NCBI RefSeq assembly: GCF_900116145.1
Contig: NZ_FPAB01000004.1
Span: 569,635 to 633,634 of the forward strand
Reading direction: 5' to 3'
Length of the DNA: 64,000 nt
Source of the DNA: Streptomyces harbinensis
GTDB taxonomy: Bacteria; Actinomycetota; Actinomycetes; Streptomycetales; Streptomycetaceae
The notes under the pieces were generated by a model that was not told the DNA's origin, made no database searches, and was given only the letters and a program-made list of their open reading frames with translations. The position numbers and the translations under genes are program-made. Positions 54,202-63,243 of the stretch are shown here, in pieces (within the stretch, counting starts at the first letter, position 1; each line of letters begins with the position of its first letter).

Positions 54202-55218
54202 TCAATACCGGCCTGACAGTTCTTCGAGTGCGTCCAGCGTCGGGGCTTGGTGCGGCTTCTGCTCGACGGCCGAGCCGGCCTCCTGGCGTGGTGGATTCTG
54301 GATGGCCCATACCAGCGCGTCAAGCGAACCGAGTCCTCGGGCGTGGGCGGCTCGCAGGTGGAGCAGCCATGCTGCGCCCGCCTCGAATGCCGCTTCGCCG
54401 GCGGCTGTTCTGGGTTCGAAGCCCGCGGCCTCGTCGCCGGTGGAGGCCCAGAGGTAGCCCAGCGTCTGCCCACCACGGCTGATGGTGACATAGCGGACCG
54501 GCTGGTCTGTCGTGTCCGGGTACTCGTCATCGGACGGAGGCAGGCGGGAGCGGATCAACCGCGAGCGAGCAGGAACCTCGAATGTTCCCCAGGAGTCGTC
54601 GTAGGCGAATCCCTCGGTCCTCGGGTCCTCGAATCCCTGTCGGGTGGGCGTGGCGTGGCGGTTCGGGTCGCCCGGTGTCGGAGCAGTGCCGAGCAGCGCT
54701 GAGATCCCTTCCAGGGAAGCGGCCAGGCGGGGCGCGTTCTCCGCGTGAACTTCGGGTTGCGGCCGGTCACGGGTGTCCATGGTCAGCCAGGCGTCGGAGT
54801 ACGTTTCCAGGGTCGCGACGAGCAGGCGTCGTTTCCAGAGGTCCACCTGTACGACGAACAGTTTCTGCGCGAGGTGTTTCACTCCTGCTTCCAGCCAGTA
54901 TCCCGGGCACTCGATGCGCACGCTCACGAGGAGATCGCCCGAGAGGGACCCGGCCTCGAGCACGGCGTGCGAGAGCGCCGTACCGGGAGACAAAGGGTTC
55001 GGCTCCAGGGGCAGGCCGGTGACATCGACCAGTGCGTGCTGGTTGTCACCCATGGCACGTGCCGAAAAGCTGACCTTTCCAGTGGGGACCGCCAATTCTT
55101 TCCCGGCCAGGATATTCCAGATGTCTACCGCGACCTCTGCTGCGCGATCCGGCTGGGTCTCTGCCGCGTCCGAATCGACTTCCCAGGTCCAGTCGCCAAC
55201 AGGGTTCGAGGTGATCAC
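54202..55218 (-). CDS. Putative immunity protein of the T7SS toxin
   Basis: The 338-residue soluble protein starts at GTG 55218, overlapping the toxin stop codon as GTGA. N-terminal VGDWTWEVDSDAAETQPDRAAEVAVDIWN and a central DVTGLPLEPNPLSPGTALSHAVL are followed by EVPARSRLIRSRLPPSDDEYPD. No known domain is recognised. The tight coupling directly after a toxin C-terminus is the classical position of an immunity gene, so that role is inferred from context only. It is larger than most immunity proteins and may instead be a chaperone. Confidence 0.6.
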   Translation of the reverse strand: MITSNPVGDWTWEVDSDAAETQPDRAAEVAVDIWNILAGKELAVPTGKVSFSARAMGDNQHALVDVTGLPLEPNPLSPGTALSHAVLEAGSLSGDLLVSVRIECPGYWLEAGVKHLAQKLFVVQVDLWKRRLLVATLETYSDAWLTMDTRDRPQPEVHAENAPRLAASLEGISALLGTAPTPGDPNRHATPTRQGFEDPRTEGFAYDDSWGTFEVPARSRLIRSRLPPSDDEYPDTTDQPVRYVTISRGGQTLGYLWASTGDEAAGFEPRTAAGEAAFEAGAAWLLHLRAAHARGLGSLDALVWAIQNPPRQEAGSAVEQKPHQAPTLDALEELSGRY

Positions 55219-57626
55219 AGCATGTCCTTGGGGTCGAGCTTGCTTCCGGGTGGAATGACGAGATTCCCATCCTCGAGGCGGATGACAAAGGTGATGCCTT
55301 GACCTTTCGGTCCTCGGTCGCCTCGGTGGATATCCATGAGAGCATCGTAGGAGCCGTTGGCCATCCACTCCGCCAGTGTGCCTCGCCCTCCGTCCACCAG
55401 CAATATCTGGTGGTCGGCTTCGGATTTGGCCAGCTGAAGCAGATATTTTCCCCGCGTGATCTCACTCACCGGATCCAGGGGATTGTTGAGGTGCTTCATC
55501 TGATATGCGTAGACGTCACCGGTTTCGTCCACGATGCGAACGTCCATGTCGGCACCGACCGGGAATTTCTGCTCGAAGTCGATGGCGTGCGGGGGAACGC
55601 CGCTCTTGACGAGATCATCGGCGAAGATGAGCTGGTCGGCACTGGGCTGGAACATCGCTGTCTTGTTGGCGCCCAGTGCCGACACCACCTGCCCGTATTC
55701 GTCGCTCTGGTTGAAAGCCCCGGAACCGATGATCTCGGCGAGTCGTTGCCCGTCCGGTTCCGTGCCGAGCCTGTCCAGTACCCTTTTCAAGACGTTGGGC
55801 TTGGGTCGCTGCTTGCCAGGGATGCCCTTGATCGCCTCCCGGACTCTCTGCTCCTCATCTCCTCCGCGAACCATGGGCTGTCCCGGGCCCTCCGATGAGC
55901 CTCCGGAGGGGTCCGAGGGAGACCGGCCGTCCGGCCCGCCGCCGCCTCCTCCGTAACTGTGTCCGTGACCGTTGGCGTCACCTCCGGTGTCACCGCCACC
56001 ACCATGGTGCTGATCGGCGGCCGGGCGCTCTGTGGAGTGACCGCTGTAGTCCTCTCCCGAGTGTCCGTGCTCCCCCCGGAGGTCGCGGCTCATGCCACCG
56101 TTCTCATAGGGGTTGGCCTGAGCCGTGGCGCCGGCAGAGGAACCGTCCCTCCCGGCCTGGGCGTTGAGGTCGGGTTTCTGGGTGGCGCCGACCGCGACGG
56201 GGTCGTGGGTGGTGTTGTCGAGGATGGTGCGGTCCCGGGCGGAGAGTTCGGCGGGGATCTGGTCGGGGGTTTGGAGGGTGTCGCCGGTGGGGGAGGTGAG
56301 ACGGCCGTCGGGGTGGAGGGTTCTGCCGTCGGGGAGAAGGAGGGTTCCGTCGGGTTTCCGGGTGGCTTGGTGGGGTGGGTCGATTTCGTAGGGGCGGCCG
56401 GGGTGGACGACGGTGCCGTTGGGGAGTTGGGTGGTGCCGTCGGGGAGGTCGAAGCCTTTGGCGGCGGTGAGGCGTGCGAGGTCGTCGGTGATCTGGCTGA
56501 GGCGGTTGAGCTGGGTAAGGCCGGTGACGATGTGGCCGGGGACGTCGATGGCGGTGCCGATGCGGGCGGTCGTGGCGGCGATGCGGGTGGCGGTGCTCGC
56601 TCCGCTCGCGGCTGCGCGGACGCCGGCGCCGGCGCCGAAGGTGGCCACTGTGGTGAGGACGTTGAAGGTGGTGAGGCCGGCGGCGCGGGCGGGGTCCTCG
56701 CTCCAGGTGTCCCAGGCGATGAGGCCCTTGGCGGTTTCGATGGTGAGGTCCTGGGCGTCGGTGAGCCAGTTTTTGACGGTGCCGTCGGGCATGAGGTCGA
56801 CGGCGTAGTGGCCGAGGGGGTTGATGGTGATGCTGAGGCCGACGACGAGTTGGCCGAGGCCGTTCCAGGAGGCTTTCATCGCGTCCCAGCCCTGGAGACC
56901 GACGAGGCTGGAGAGGCCGACGAGGCCGTCCCAGATGCCGTCGACGATGATGCCGTCCCAGACGAAGCTCTTGAGGTGCTGGTCGATGCGCCAGGCGGGT
57001 TATTCGCGTTCGACGGCGCGGCCCCAGGGCGCTTCTTCCATGGCGGTCAGGTCGGCTTCGCTGACGCCGTACATGCGGGTGCCGCCGGAGCCGTCGTCGG
57101 TGGTCCACTGCGGGCCGCCCCACAGGGCGTTGATGCGGTTGGCGCAGGAGCGTTCGGCGGCCCAGAACGCGGCGACGGTGGCGGCCACGTCGTCGCGGAG
57201 CTGGTTGTTGCGGTCGGTTCTGGCGGTGTCCTGTTTCCAGTCGTCGTCGTCCCGGATGGAGGCGACGAACTCCTCGGCTTCGTGTTTGAGGCGGCGGAGG
57301 CGGCCGACGAGGGGGGTGATCTCCTGGTGGTAGTCCCACAGGGCGGAGCGGACGGTGGTGAGGTCGTCGGCGAAGTCGGCGGCGCGGTCGCGGGCGGGTG
57401 CGGTGGTGGCGAAGAGTTGTTCGGCCTCGGGGGCGGTGTAGAAGGAGGACAGGCCCTGGAACTCGTCGTGGACGTCCGAGCCGATGGTCCGTACGCGGGT
57501 GGCGGCGGCGTCGAAGCCCATGCAGTCGGCTGCCAGCATGGCGAGATTGCCGGTGAACTCCGGGATACCGGCGGGATCGACCCGCTCCACGTCCCCCGTC
57601 TCGGGAACACACATCTCCTCACTCAC
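55215..57626 (-). pseudogene. T7SS-type polymorphic toxin gene interrupted by an in-frame TAA
   Basis: Read through, the gene encodes about 803 residues from GTG 57626. Residues 1-208 form a helical secretion-type N-terminus (FQGLSSFYTAPEAEQLFATT). Codon 209 is TAA (57002-57000), directly after GRAVERE. The same frame continues sensibly with PAWRIDQHLKSFVWDGIIVDG, glycine-rich hydrophobic segments, a Gly/His-rich linker, and from about residue 595 a toxin domain. That domain contains ADMDVRIVDE...YAYQMK, a PD-(D/E)xK-like nuclease signature. A single base change (TAC or TAT to TAA) or a sequencing error would explain the stop. Re-initiation at ATG 56879 could yield a leaderless toxin half. 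The immunity-like gene overlaps its end. Confidence 0.75.
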
Positions 57627-57767
57627 CGGCGTCCCCCCGCTCCGGCTGGTGCCCCCGAATGTCCGCGTCGCACACCCATGCCCGAACCCCTCCCCCTGGG
57701 CTGTACACACGTCCTGACGCAGGGTGGACACGTGCGGTTGCGGGAGGGGCCGGACACAGGGGGGTGA

Positions 57768-58463
57768 TCAGCCCCAGACGGTGATGTCGGAGTTGCCGCT
57801 GCTCTGGTAGCCCTCCGTGGCCATGATCATGTAGTAGTTGAAGGCGCCCAGGTTCATGCCGGACCGGTTCCAGGCGTCGAAGTGGTTGCCCGTGGTGATC
57901 GTGCCGCCCACGCGGCGGGACTGGCGGACGCTCCAGTACTGCGGGAAGGTGCGGGTGCCTTCGACCGACGGGGCGTTGTAGCGCATGGTGTGGTAGATGT
58001 CGTACGTGCCGCCGTCGCTGCTGACCGAGCCGCGGTAGTCGCCGGTCGGGCGGTAGTTGCCCCAGCTGTCGACGATGTAGTACTCGACGAGCGGGTTGGC
58101 GGTCCAGCCGTAGAGGCAGAGGTAGCCGTTGCCCGAGGGGTTGAAGCTGCCGGAGTAACCGACGTTGCGGCGGGAGCCGTTGGGCCAGCCCTTGCCGCAC
58201 ACGAAGTTGCCGGTGTTCTGCCACCAGGTGCTGTAGTTGCCGCCGTTGCCCAGGGTCATGGACACGGTGTTCTGGGCGTCCGTCCAGAACGAGTAGTAGA
58301 AACCGTTGTGGGTGCCGGTCTGGTTCTGCGTGATCGTCTGCGCGTGCGCGACGCCCGGCAGCGCCAGGGCCGAGGCCGAGGCGGCGGCCAGGCTCACAGC
58401 ACCGGTACGGGCGATGAAGCGCCGCCGGCTGAGCGGCCGGGCGGGAGTGCTGTCCTCGTGCAT
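57768..58463 (-). CDS. Endo-1,4-beta-xylanase, glycoside hydrolase family 11
   Basis: The 231-residue enzyme has a Tat signal peptide ([19 protein letters not shown]) and a single GH11 jelly-roll domain. The nucleophile is Glu127 in [11 protein letters not shown] and the acid/base is Glu217 in [11 protein letters not shown]. It lacks the carbohydrate-binding module that many streptomycete xylanases carry, like XlnC. It cuts internal bonds of xylan outside the cell. ATG 58463 follows TGGAGGA. Stands alone. Confidence 0.95.
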   Translation of the reverse strand: MHEDSTPARPLSRRRFIARTGAVSLAAASASALALPGVAHAQTITQNQTGTHNGFYYSFWTDAQNTVSMTLGNGGNYSTWWQNTGNFVCGKGWPNGSRRNVGYSGSFNPSGNGYLCLYGWTANPLVEYYIVDSWGNYRPTGDYRGSVSSDGGTYDIYHTMRYNAPSVEGTRTFPQYWSVRQSRRVGGTITTGNHFDAWNRSGMNLGAFNYYMIMATEGYQSSGNSDITVWG

Positions 58464-58779
58464 GTGTCCTCCAAGCAGCGGGACATGACCGTGCGGGTCT
58501 GTCGTGGGGGTAACACTCAGCGTGCCTAGCAGTGTTGGGCGGGGGCATAAGGGCGTCAACAGTTCTCGCAAGGATTCCGGAAGGAAAATCCGGCCCCCGG
58601 TCTTGTCCAGGCGCCTTTCCGGTCAATCGCGGGCGGTCGTGGTGGTGATCGTTCTCCGATAATTTTCGGAACCGTTCCGGATCGGCGGTGAGCGCTCCGC
58701 CGGGTTTCCCCCGACTGGTGCGGAAGAGGTCATGAAAGCCGCTTCCAAGGGGTACGTTGGCCCGGCGAGGGGGTGCGCG

Positions 58780-59121
58780 GTGCATGTGAGGGAAATGCCC
58801 GTCGGCGACGACGGGGCGGATGTCGTGATGGTGGAGATCCGGGAGGCGCCGGACGAGGGGGTCGTCCCGGCCGGAGCCGCCGGCAGGGTGGCGGCCCGGG
58901 CCGCGCGGTCGCTGGAGGGGATGCTGCGCACCGTCCGGCCGGTCGCCGAACGGTTCGTGGACACCTTCCGGGAGATGCCCCGGGCGCCCGACGAGATCAG
59001 TGTGCAGTTCGGGCTCTCCCTGTCCGCCGACGCCGATGTGATCATCAGCAGCGCGGCGGCGGAGGCCAACTTCTCGGTCACCCTCACCTGGACCCGGCCC
59101 GGCGATGGTCCGCAGCGCTGA
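58780..59121 (+). CDS. Trypco1-domain protein (trypsin-associated conflict partner)
   Basis: The protein, about 113 residues, has the CU044_2847/Trypco1 pattern: DVVMVEIREAPDEGVVPAG, then RPVAERFVDTFREMPRAPDE, ISVQFGLSLSADADVIIS and ANFSVTLTW. Trypco1 proteins occur next to trypsin-like/STAND proteins in predicted bacterial conflict systems. The GTG start at 58780 follows GAGGGGG; other GTG/ATG starts lie within 15 bases. It overlaps the trypsin-STAND gene by 17 bases, so the two are co-expressed. Confidence 0.8.
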   Translation: MHVREMPVGDDGADVVMVEIREAPDEGVVPAGAAGRVAARAARSLEGMLRTVRPVAERFVDTFREMPRAPDEISVQFGLSLSADADVIISSAAAEANFSVTLTWTRPGDGPQR

Positions 59122-62100
59122 CCCCGAGGCCGCGCCGCTGGACGCGGCCCTGCTGACGGTCCGGGCGGTGGACGGGCGACCGATCGGCGTCGCCTTCCTG
59201 GCCACCACGCACACCGCCCTGACCTGCGCCCACGTCCTGCCGCCCGAGGCGGACGAGGCGGTCGTGGTGCCCGCGATCACCACGGAGGACGAACCGGAAC
59301 CGGTGCGCTGCACGGTGGAGCGCCGGGACGAGGACATCGCCGTCTTACGGTTCGCCGCGCCCCCGCCCGGTACCGCGCCGGTCCCGCTGGCGTATCCGGG
59401 CGAGGGGAACCGTACGGTGCGGGCCTTCGGCCACCCCGCCGGGCGGCCGGACGGTGTCCGGCACGCGGGAGTGCTGCGCGGACTCCAGTCCGGCGGCCGG
59501 GTGCAGATCGACAAGGCGCCGGACAGCGCGTACGAGATCACCGGCGGTTTCAGCGGCTCCCCCGTCTGGGACACGGAACTCCGGGCCGCCGTCGGCATGG
59601 TGGCGACCTACGACACCGCGGCGCCGGCCGCGTTCATGATCCCGCTCCAGCGGCTCTGCGCCGAAGTGGCGGAGATCCGGGACCTGTTCGAGAAGCCCTC
59701 GCCGTTCCCGGGCCTCGCGGCGTTCGGTGAGGAGGACGCCGGGCGGTTCTTCGGCCGGGCGGAAGAATCGGAGAAGATCGCCACCCTGGTGCGCCAATAC
59801 CGGGTGGTGACCGTCACCGGGCCGTCCGGCTGCGGCAAGTCCTCGGTGGTACGTGCCGGGGTGGTGCCCCTGCTGCGGGCCGACCACGAGGTGGTGGTGA
59901 TCGACGCCCGCTCGGCCGAGAGCGTGATCGAGAAGCTCGCCCAAGCGCTCGACACCAGCGCGGAGCAGCTGACGCCGGAGGCCCTCGCCCGGCACGCCGC
60001 CGCGAGCGAGGGCGGCCTCGTCGTCGTCATCGATCAGCTGGAGCAGCTGACCTCCGGCCCTGGCCCGCTGGTTCCGCTGCTCCTGTCCGACGATCGGCCC
60101 GAGAAGCTGCGCGTCCTTATCACCGCCCGGCTCGACGCGGTGGAGAAAGCCGTCCCCTGGACGAAGGAGCTGTATCTGCTGCCGGCCATGTCCGCCGAGC
60201 AGTTGGACGTCGCGATCACCGCACCCTTCGCCGCGCTGGGCGGCCGGTACGCGGACGGCCTGGTCGGCCGCATCCGTGCGGACATGGGGGAGGGGAGCGA
60301 CGGGCTGCCGCTGCTGGCGTTCACCCTGAAGCGGCTGTGGGAGCAGAAGGACGGCGCGTGGATCGGCCATCGCACCTACGAGGAGGTGCACGGGGTGCGG
60401 GGCGCGCTGGTTCTCCAGGTGGAGGAAGCACAGGCGGGATGCCGTGCGAAGGGGGCCGATGTCGAGAAGGCCCTGGAGCCGCTGCTGCTGGCGCTGGTCA
60501 GGATGCCGCCGGACGCCACCCGGCCGGTCCGGGCGAGCGTCGACCGCGCCGAGCTCGACCCGCACCAGCGCGCGGCGGCCGATGTCCTGATCGGGGCCCG
60601 GCTGGTGGTGGGGCGCGAACGGCTGGAGCTGGCCCACGAAGCGGTGATCGACGCTTGGCCGGGACTCGGCCAACGCATTCAGGAGGACCGGGACTTCCTC
60701 GTTCGGCGGGACGAACTGCGCGCCGACCGGGAGCGCTGGGAGGCGGCCGGGCGCCCCGCCGATCTGCTGCCGGGCGTCACCGCCCTGGACCGCGCGGCCC
60801 GCTGGGAACGGGACCGGCCAGCCGATCTGAGCCCGCAGGACCGCGACTTCCTGGCCCGGGGCCGCCGCCGCCGCAGGCGGCAGGCGTTGCGCCGCCGGTG
60901 GGGCCTGATCAGTATCGCGCTCGCCCTCACACTGGCCTCGGCGCTGGGCACGCTGTTGGTCAACGAGGCGCGTACCGGGGCGATCCGGGCCGCCGAGTCG
61001 GCGTCCCGCACGATGGCGGTGGCCTCCGCCGATCTGCGGGAGACCGACCCGGTGCTGTCCCTCATGCTCGCGGTCGGCGCGTACCGCAGCGCGCCCACCG
61101 AACTGGCCCGGGACGCACTGCTCCAGGGGTATCTCGGCTACGGCACCACCGAGTGGCTGGTGTCCGGCGGTACGGGCGCGGACACGCAGCTGGCGGCGAG
61201 CCGGGACGGGCGGGTGATCGTCACCGTCACGGGCGGCGGCCGGGCCACGCTGTTCGTCCGGGACGCGGACGGTGACTCGCGGCAGCAGCCGTTGCCCTGG
61301 GGGACCGCGTACGCGCTGTACCCGTTCGTCGCTCCGGACGGCGGGCGCGCCGGTTATCTGGGGACAGACGGGACGCTGGTGTGGTTCGACGTGGTGGCCG
61401 CGCAGGACGGGCCGGAGCCGCTGGGCACCGAGCGGCGGCTCCCGGGCGGACCGGCCGGCGTCACGGATGGCCTCGGGTACGACCATCCGAGCCAGCCGCT
61501 CACGGTGTCGGCGGAGGGGAGCCGGGTGGCCGTGGCCGTCGCGGGCGAGCTGGTGGTGTGGGATCTCGACGCGGAGGCGGTGCTGCTCCGGCAGTCGCTG
61601 GATCAGGAGATCGCCGATGTCGCCGATCTGTGGTTCGGCCCCGAGGACGGGACGCTGTACCTGGCCTCCTACGAGTACCGCGAGGGCACCGGCAACCTCT
61701 GGAATCTGGACGCGCTCGACACCACGGACGGCAGCCACCGCTCGCTGGCGGAGGGGGTCCGGCGGGCCGGGATGTCGGGGGACGGGTCGACGGCGCTGGT
61801 GTGCCGTGACTCCGGTGATGTGACGCAGCCGGCCGAGTATCAGCTGCTGGACGTGGCCACCGGCCGGACCCGGGCGGGCTTCTCGCTGGAGCTGTGCAGC
61901 GAGATCGCGGTGGACGAGAGCGGACGCCGGTTCGTCGTCGGCACCGGTTCCTGGTCCCGGTCGCTGGAAGTCGCGGACGACGGCACGGTCGGGCTGCTGC
62001 CGACGCCGTTCGGCAACCCGATCACCAAGGCGAGCGGCGCCACCCTGCACCGGGAGTTGCTGGGCAGCGGCGAGGAGCTGTCCGTCCTGGTCCGGGCGCC

Positions 62101-63172
62101 GGCGGGCGCCGCGCTGCTGGCACTGCCGGGCCGGGACGAGGAAGCCGTGCTGGAATCCATGATGCTGAGTCCGGACGGTGCCACCGTGGTGGGCGTCACT
62201 CCGGACGGCTCCCAGGTGCACGCCGCCACGGTCGAGAGCGACCTGGAGGACGGGCAGTGGGCGGAACGCCCGGGGGCGACCCGGGTCCCGGAAAGCCACG
62301 AGATCACCTTCTCCCCGGACAGCACCCTGGTCGCGGACCGGGTGACGGACGACCGCATCGAGATCCGTGACGTGGACACCCTGGAGGTCACCGGCGCGGC
62401 GACGGTCGCCGAGCCGGACGGTGACGTGGACTACTGGTTCCTTGACGACCGGACCCTGCTGGTGCGCTCCGGCACGGTGCTGGAGCTGTGGGAGGCGCGG
62501 GCCGAGCGGCTCCGTATCCGGGTCGACCTCGCCGATCTGGGCATCACCGGGCGGGAGGACTGGCACTTCGGTGTGTACCGGCACGTCGAGCCTGGCCATG
62601 TTGCCGTGGTGGACGGCGGTTCCGTGATCCGGGTGGTGCACCTGTACGAGGGGCGTGAGGTCCCGGAGCTGAACGTGGACACCGGAGGCGATGTGCTGGC
62701 GGTGCGGTTCGACACCGAGGGCCGGTATCTGCTGCTGGCGCGGCCCGGTGACGCGGTGTGGGAGCTGTGGCGGCTCGACCCGCCGCGCCGCGAGCTGGGG
62801 CCGCTGCCGACGCTGTGCCGGACCTGTACCGGGTACGAGACCCGGTCGTTCGGCTTCCCGGGCGACGGCCGGGTGCTGATCGGCATGGGGGACACGCTGC
62901 GGGTGTACGAGCCGGGCAGCCCGTACGCCGTCGAGCGGTATTTCCTGGGCGGGCCCGGCCAGTTCCTGGGCATCTCGCGGGACGGCACGACCGTGCTGTT
63001 CAGCCCCGGCGAAGGGTACGAGGAGTCGCCGGTGTTGGTGATGCGGCTGGACCAACCGGAGGAGTGGGCGGACCGGTTGTGCGAGGTGCTGGGGCACCGC
63101 CGGATCACGGATCCCGAACGGGCGGTGACCACCGCCGAGCTGCTGCCCGAGCCGGTGTGCGAGCCGTCCTGA
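59105..63172 (+). CDS. Trypsin-like protease / STAND ATPase / beta-propeller-like sensor
   Basis: The 1355-residue protein has four parts. Residues 1-190 are a trypsin-like domain with the triad His43 (TCAHVL), Asp77 (DEDIAVL) and Ser150 (GGFSGSP). Residues about 200-590 are an nSTAND1-type ATPase with an FPGLAAFGEEDAGRFFGR entry and Walker A TGPSGCGKSS (239-247). A membrane helix lies at about 599-619. The rest is a series of beta repeats of WD40 type. Such proteins are predicted to sense an invader and release proteolysis. Codon 81 is TTA (59345-59347), making expression bldA-dependent. Confidence 0.88.
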   Translation: MVRSADPEAAPLDAALLTVRAVDGRPIGVAFLATTHTALTCAHVLPPEADEAVVVPAITTEDEPEPVRCTVERRDEDIAVLRFAAPPPGTAPVPLAYPGEGNRTVRAFGHPAGRPDGVRHAGVLRGLQSGGRVQIDKAPDSAYEITGGFSGSPVWDTELRAAVGMVATYDTAAPAAFMIPLQRLCAEVAEIRDLFEKPSPFPGLAAFGEEDAGRFFGRAEESEKIATLVRQYRVVTVTGPSGCGKSSVVRAGVVPLLRADHEVVVIDARSAESVIEKLAQALDTSAEQLTPEALARHAAASEGGLVVVIDQLEQLTSGPGPLVPLLLSDDRPEKLRVLITARLDAVEKAVPWTKELYLLPAMSAEQLDVAITAPFAALGGRYADGLVGRIRADMGEGSDGLPLLAFTLKRLWEQKDGAWIGHRTYEEVHGVRGALVLQVEEAQAGCRAKGADVEKALEPLLLALVRMPPDATRPVRASVDRAELDPHQRAAADVLIGARLVVGRERLELAHEAVIDAWPGLGQRIQEDRDFLVRRDELRADRERWEAAGRPADLLPGVTALDRAARWERDRPADLSPQDRDFLARGRRRRRRQALRRRWGLISIALALTLASALGTLLVNEARTGAIRAAESASRTMAVASADLRETDPVLSLMLAVGAYRSAPTELARDALLQGYLGYGTTEWLVSGGTGADTQLAASRDGRVIVTVTGGGRATLFVRDADGDSRQQPLPWGTAYALYPFVAPDGGRAGYLGTDGTLVWFDVVAAQDGPEPLGTERRLPGGPAGVTDGLGYDHPSQPLTVSAEGSRVAVAVAGELVVWDLDAEAVLLRQSLDQEIADVADLWFGPEDGTLYLASYEYREGTGNLWNLDALDTTDGSHRSLAEGVRRAGMSGDGSTALVCRDSGDVTQPAEYQLLDVATGRTRAGFSLELCSEIAVDESGRRFVVGTGSWSRSLEVADDGTVGLLPTPFGNPITKASGATLHRELLGSGEELSVLVRAPAGAALLALPGRDEEAVLESMMLSPDGATVVGVTPDGSQVHAATVESDLEDGQWAERPGATRVPESHEITFSPDSTLVADRVTDDRIEIRDVDTLEVTGAATVAEPDGDVDYWFLDDRTLLVRSGTVLELWEARAERLRIRVDLADLGITGREDWHFGVYRHVEPGHVAVVDGGSVIRVVHLYEGREVPELNVDTGGDVLAVRFDTEGRYLLLARPGDAVWELWRLDPPRRELGPLPTLCRTCTGYETRSFGFPGDGRVLIGMGDTLRVYEPGSPYAVERYFLGGPGQFLGISRDGTTVLFSPGEGYEESPVLVMRLDQPEEWADRLCEVLGHRRITDPERAVTTAELLPEPVCEPS

Positions 63173-63243
63173 GCCGCGCCGCCCGGCGAGCGGGCCGTCA
63201 CTGTCAGTGACCCATGGCAGGATGCGGGTGGGGTGATGCGGTG

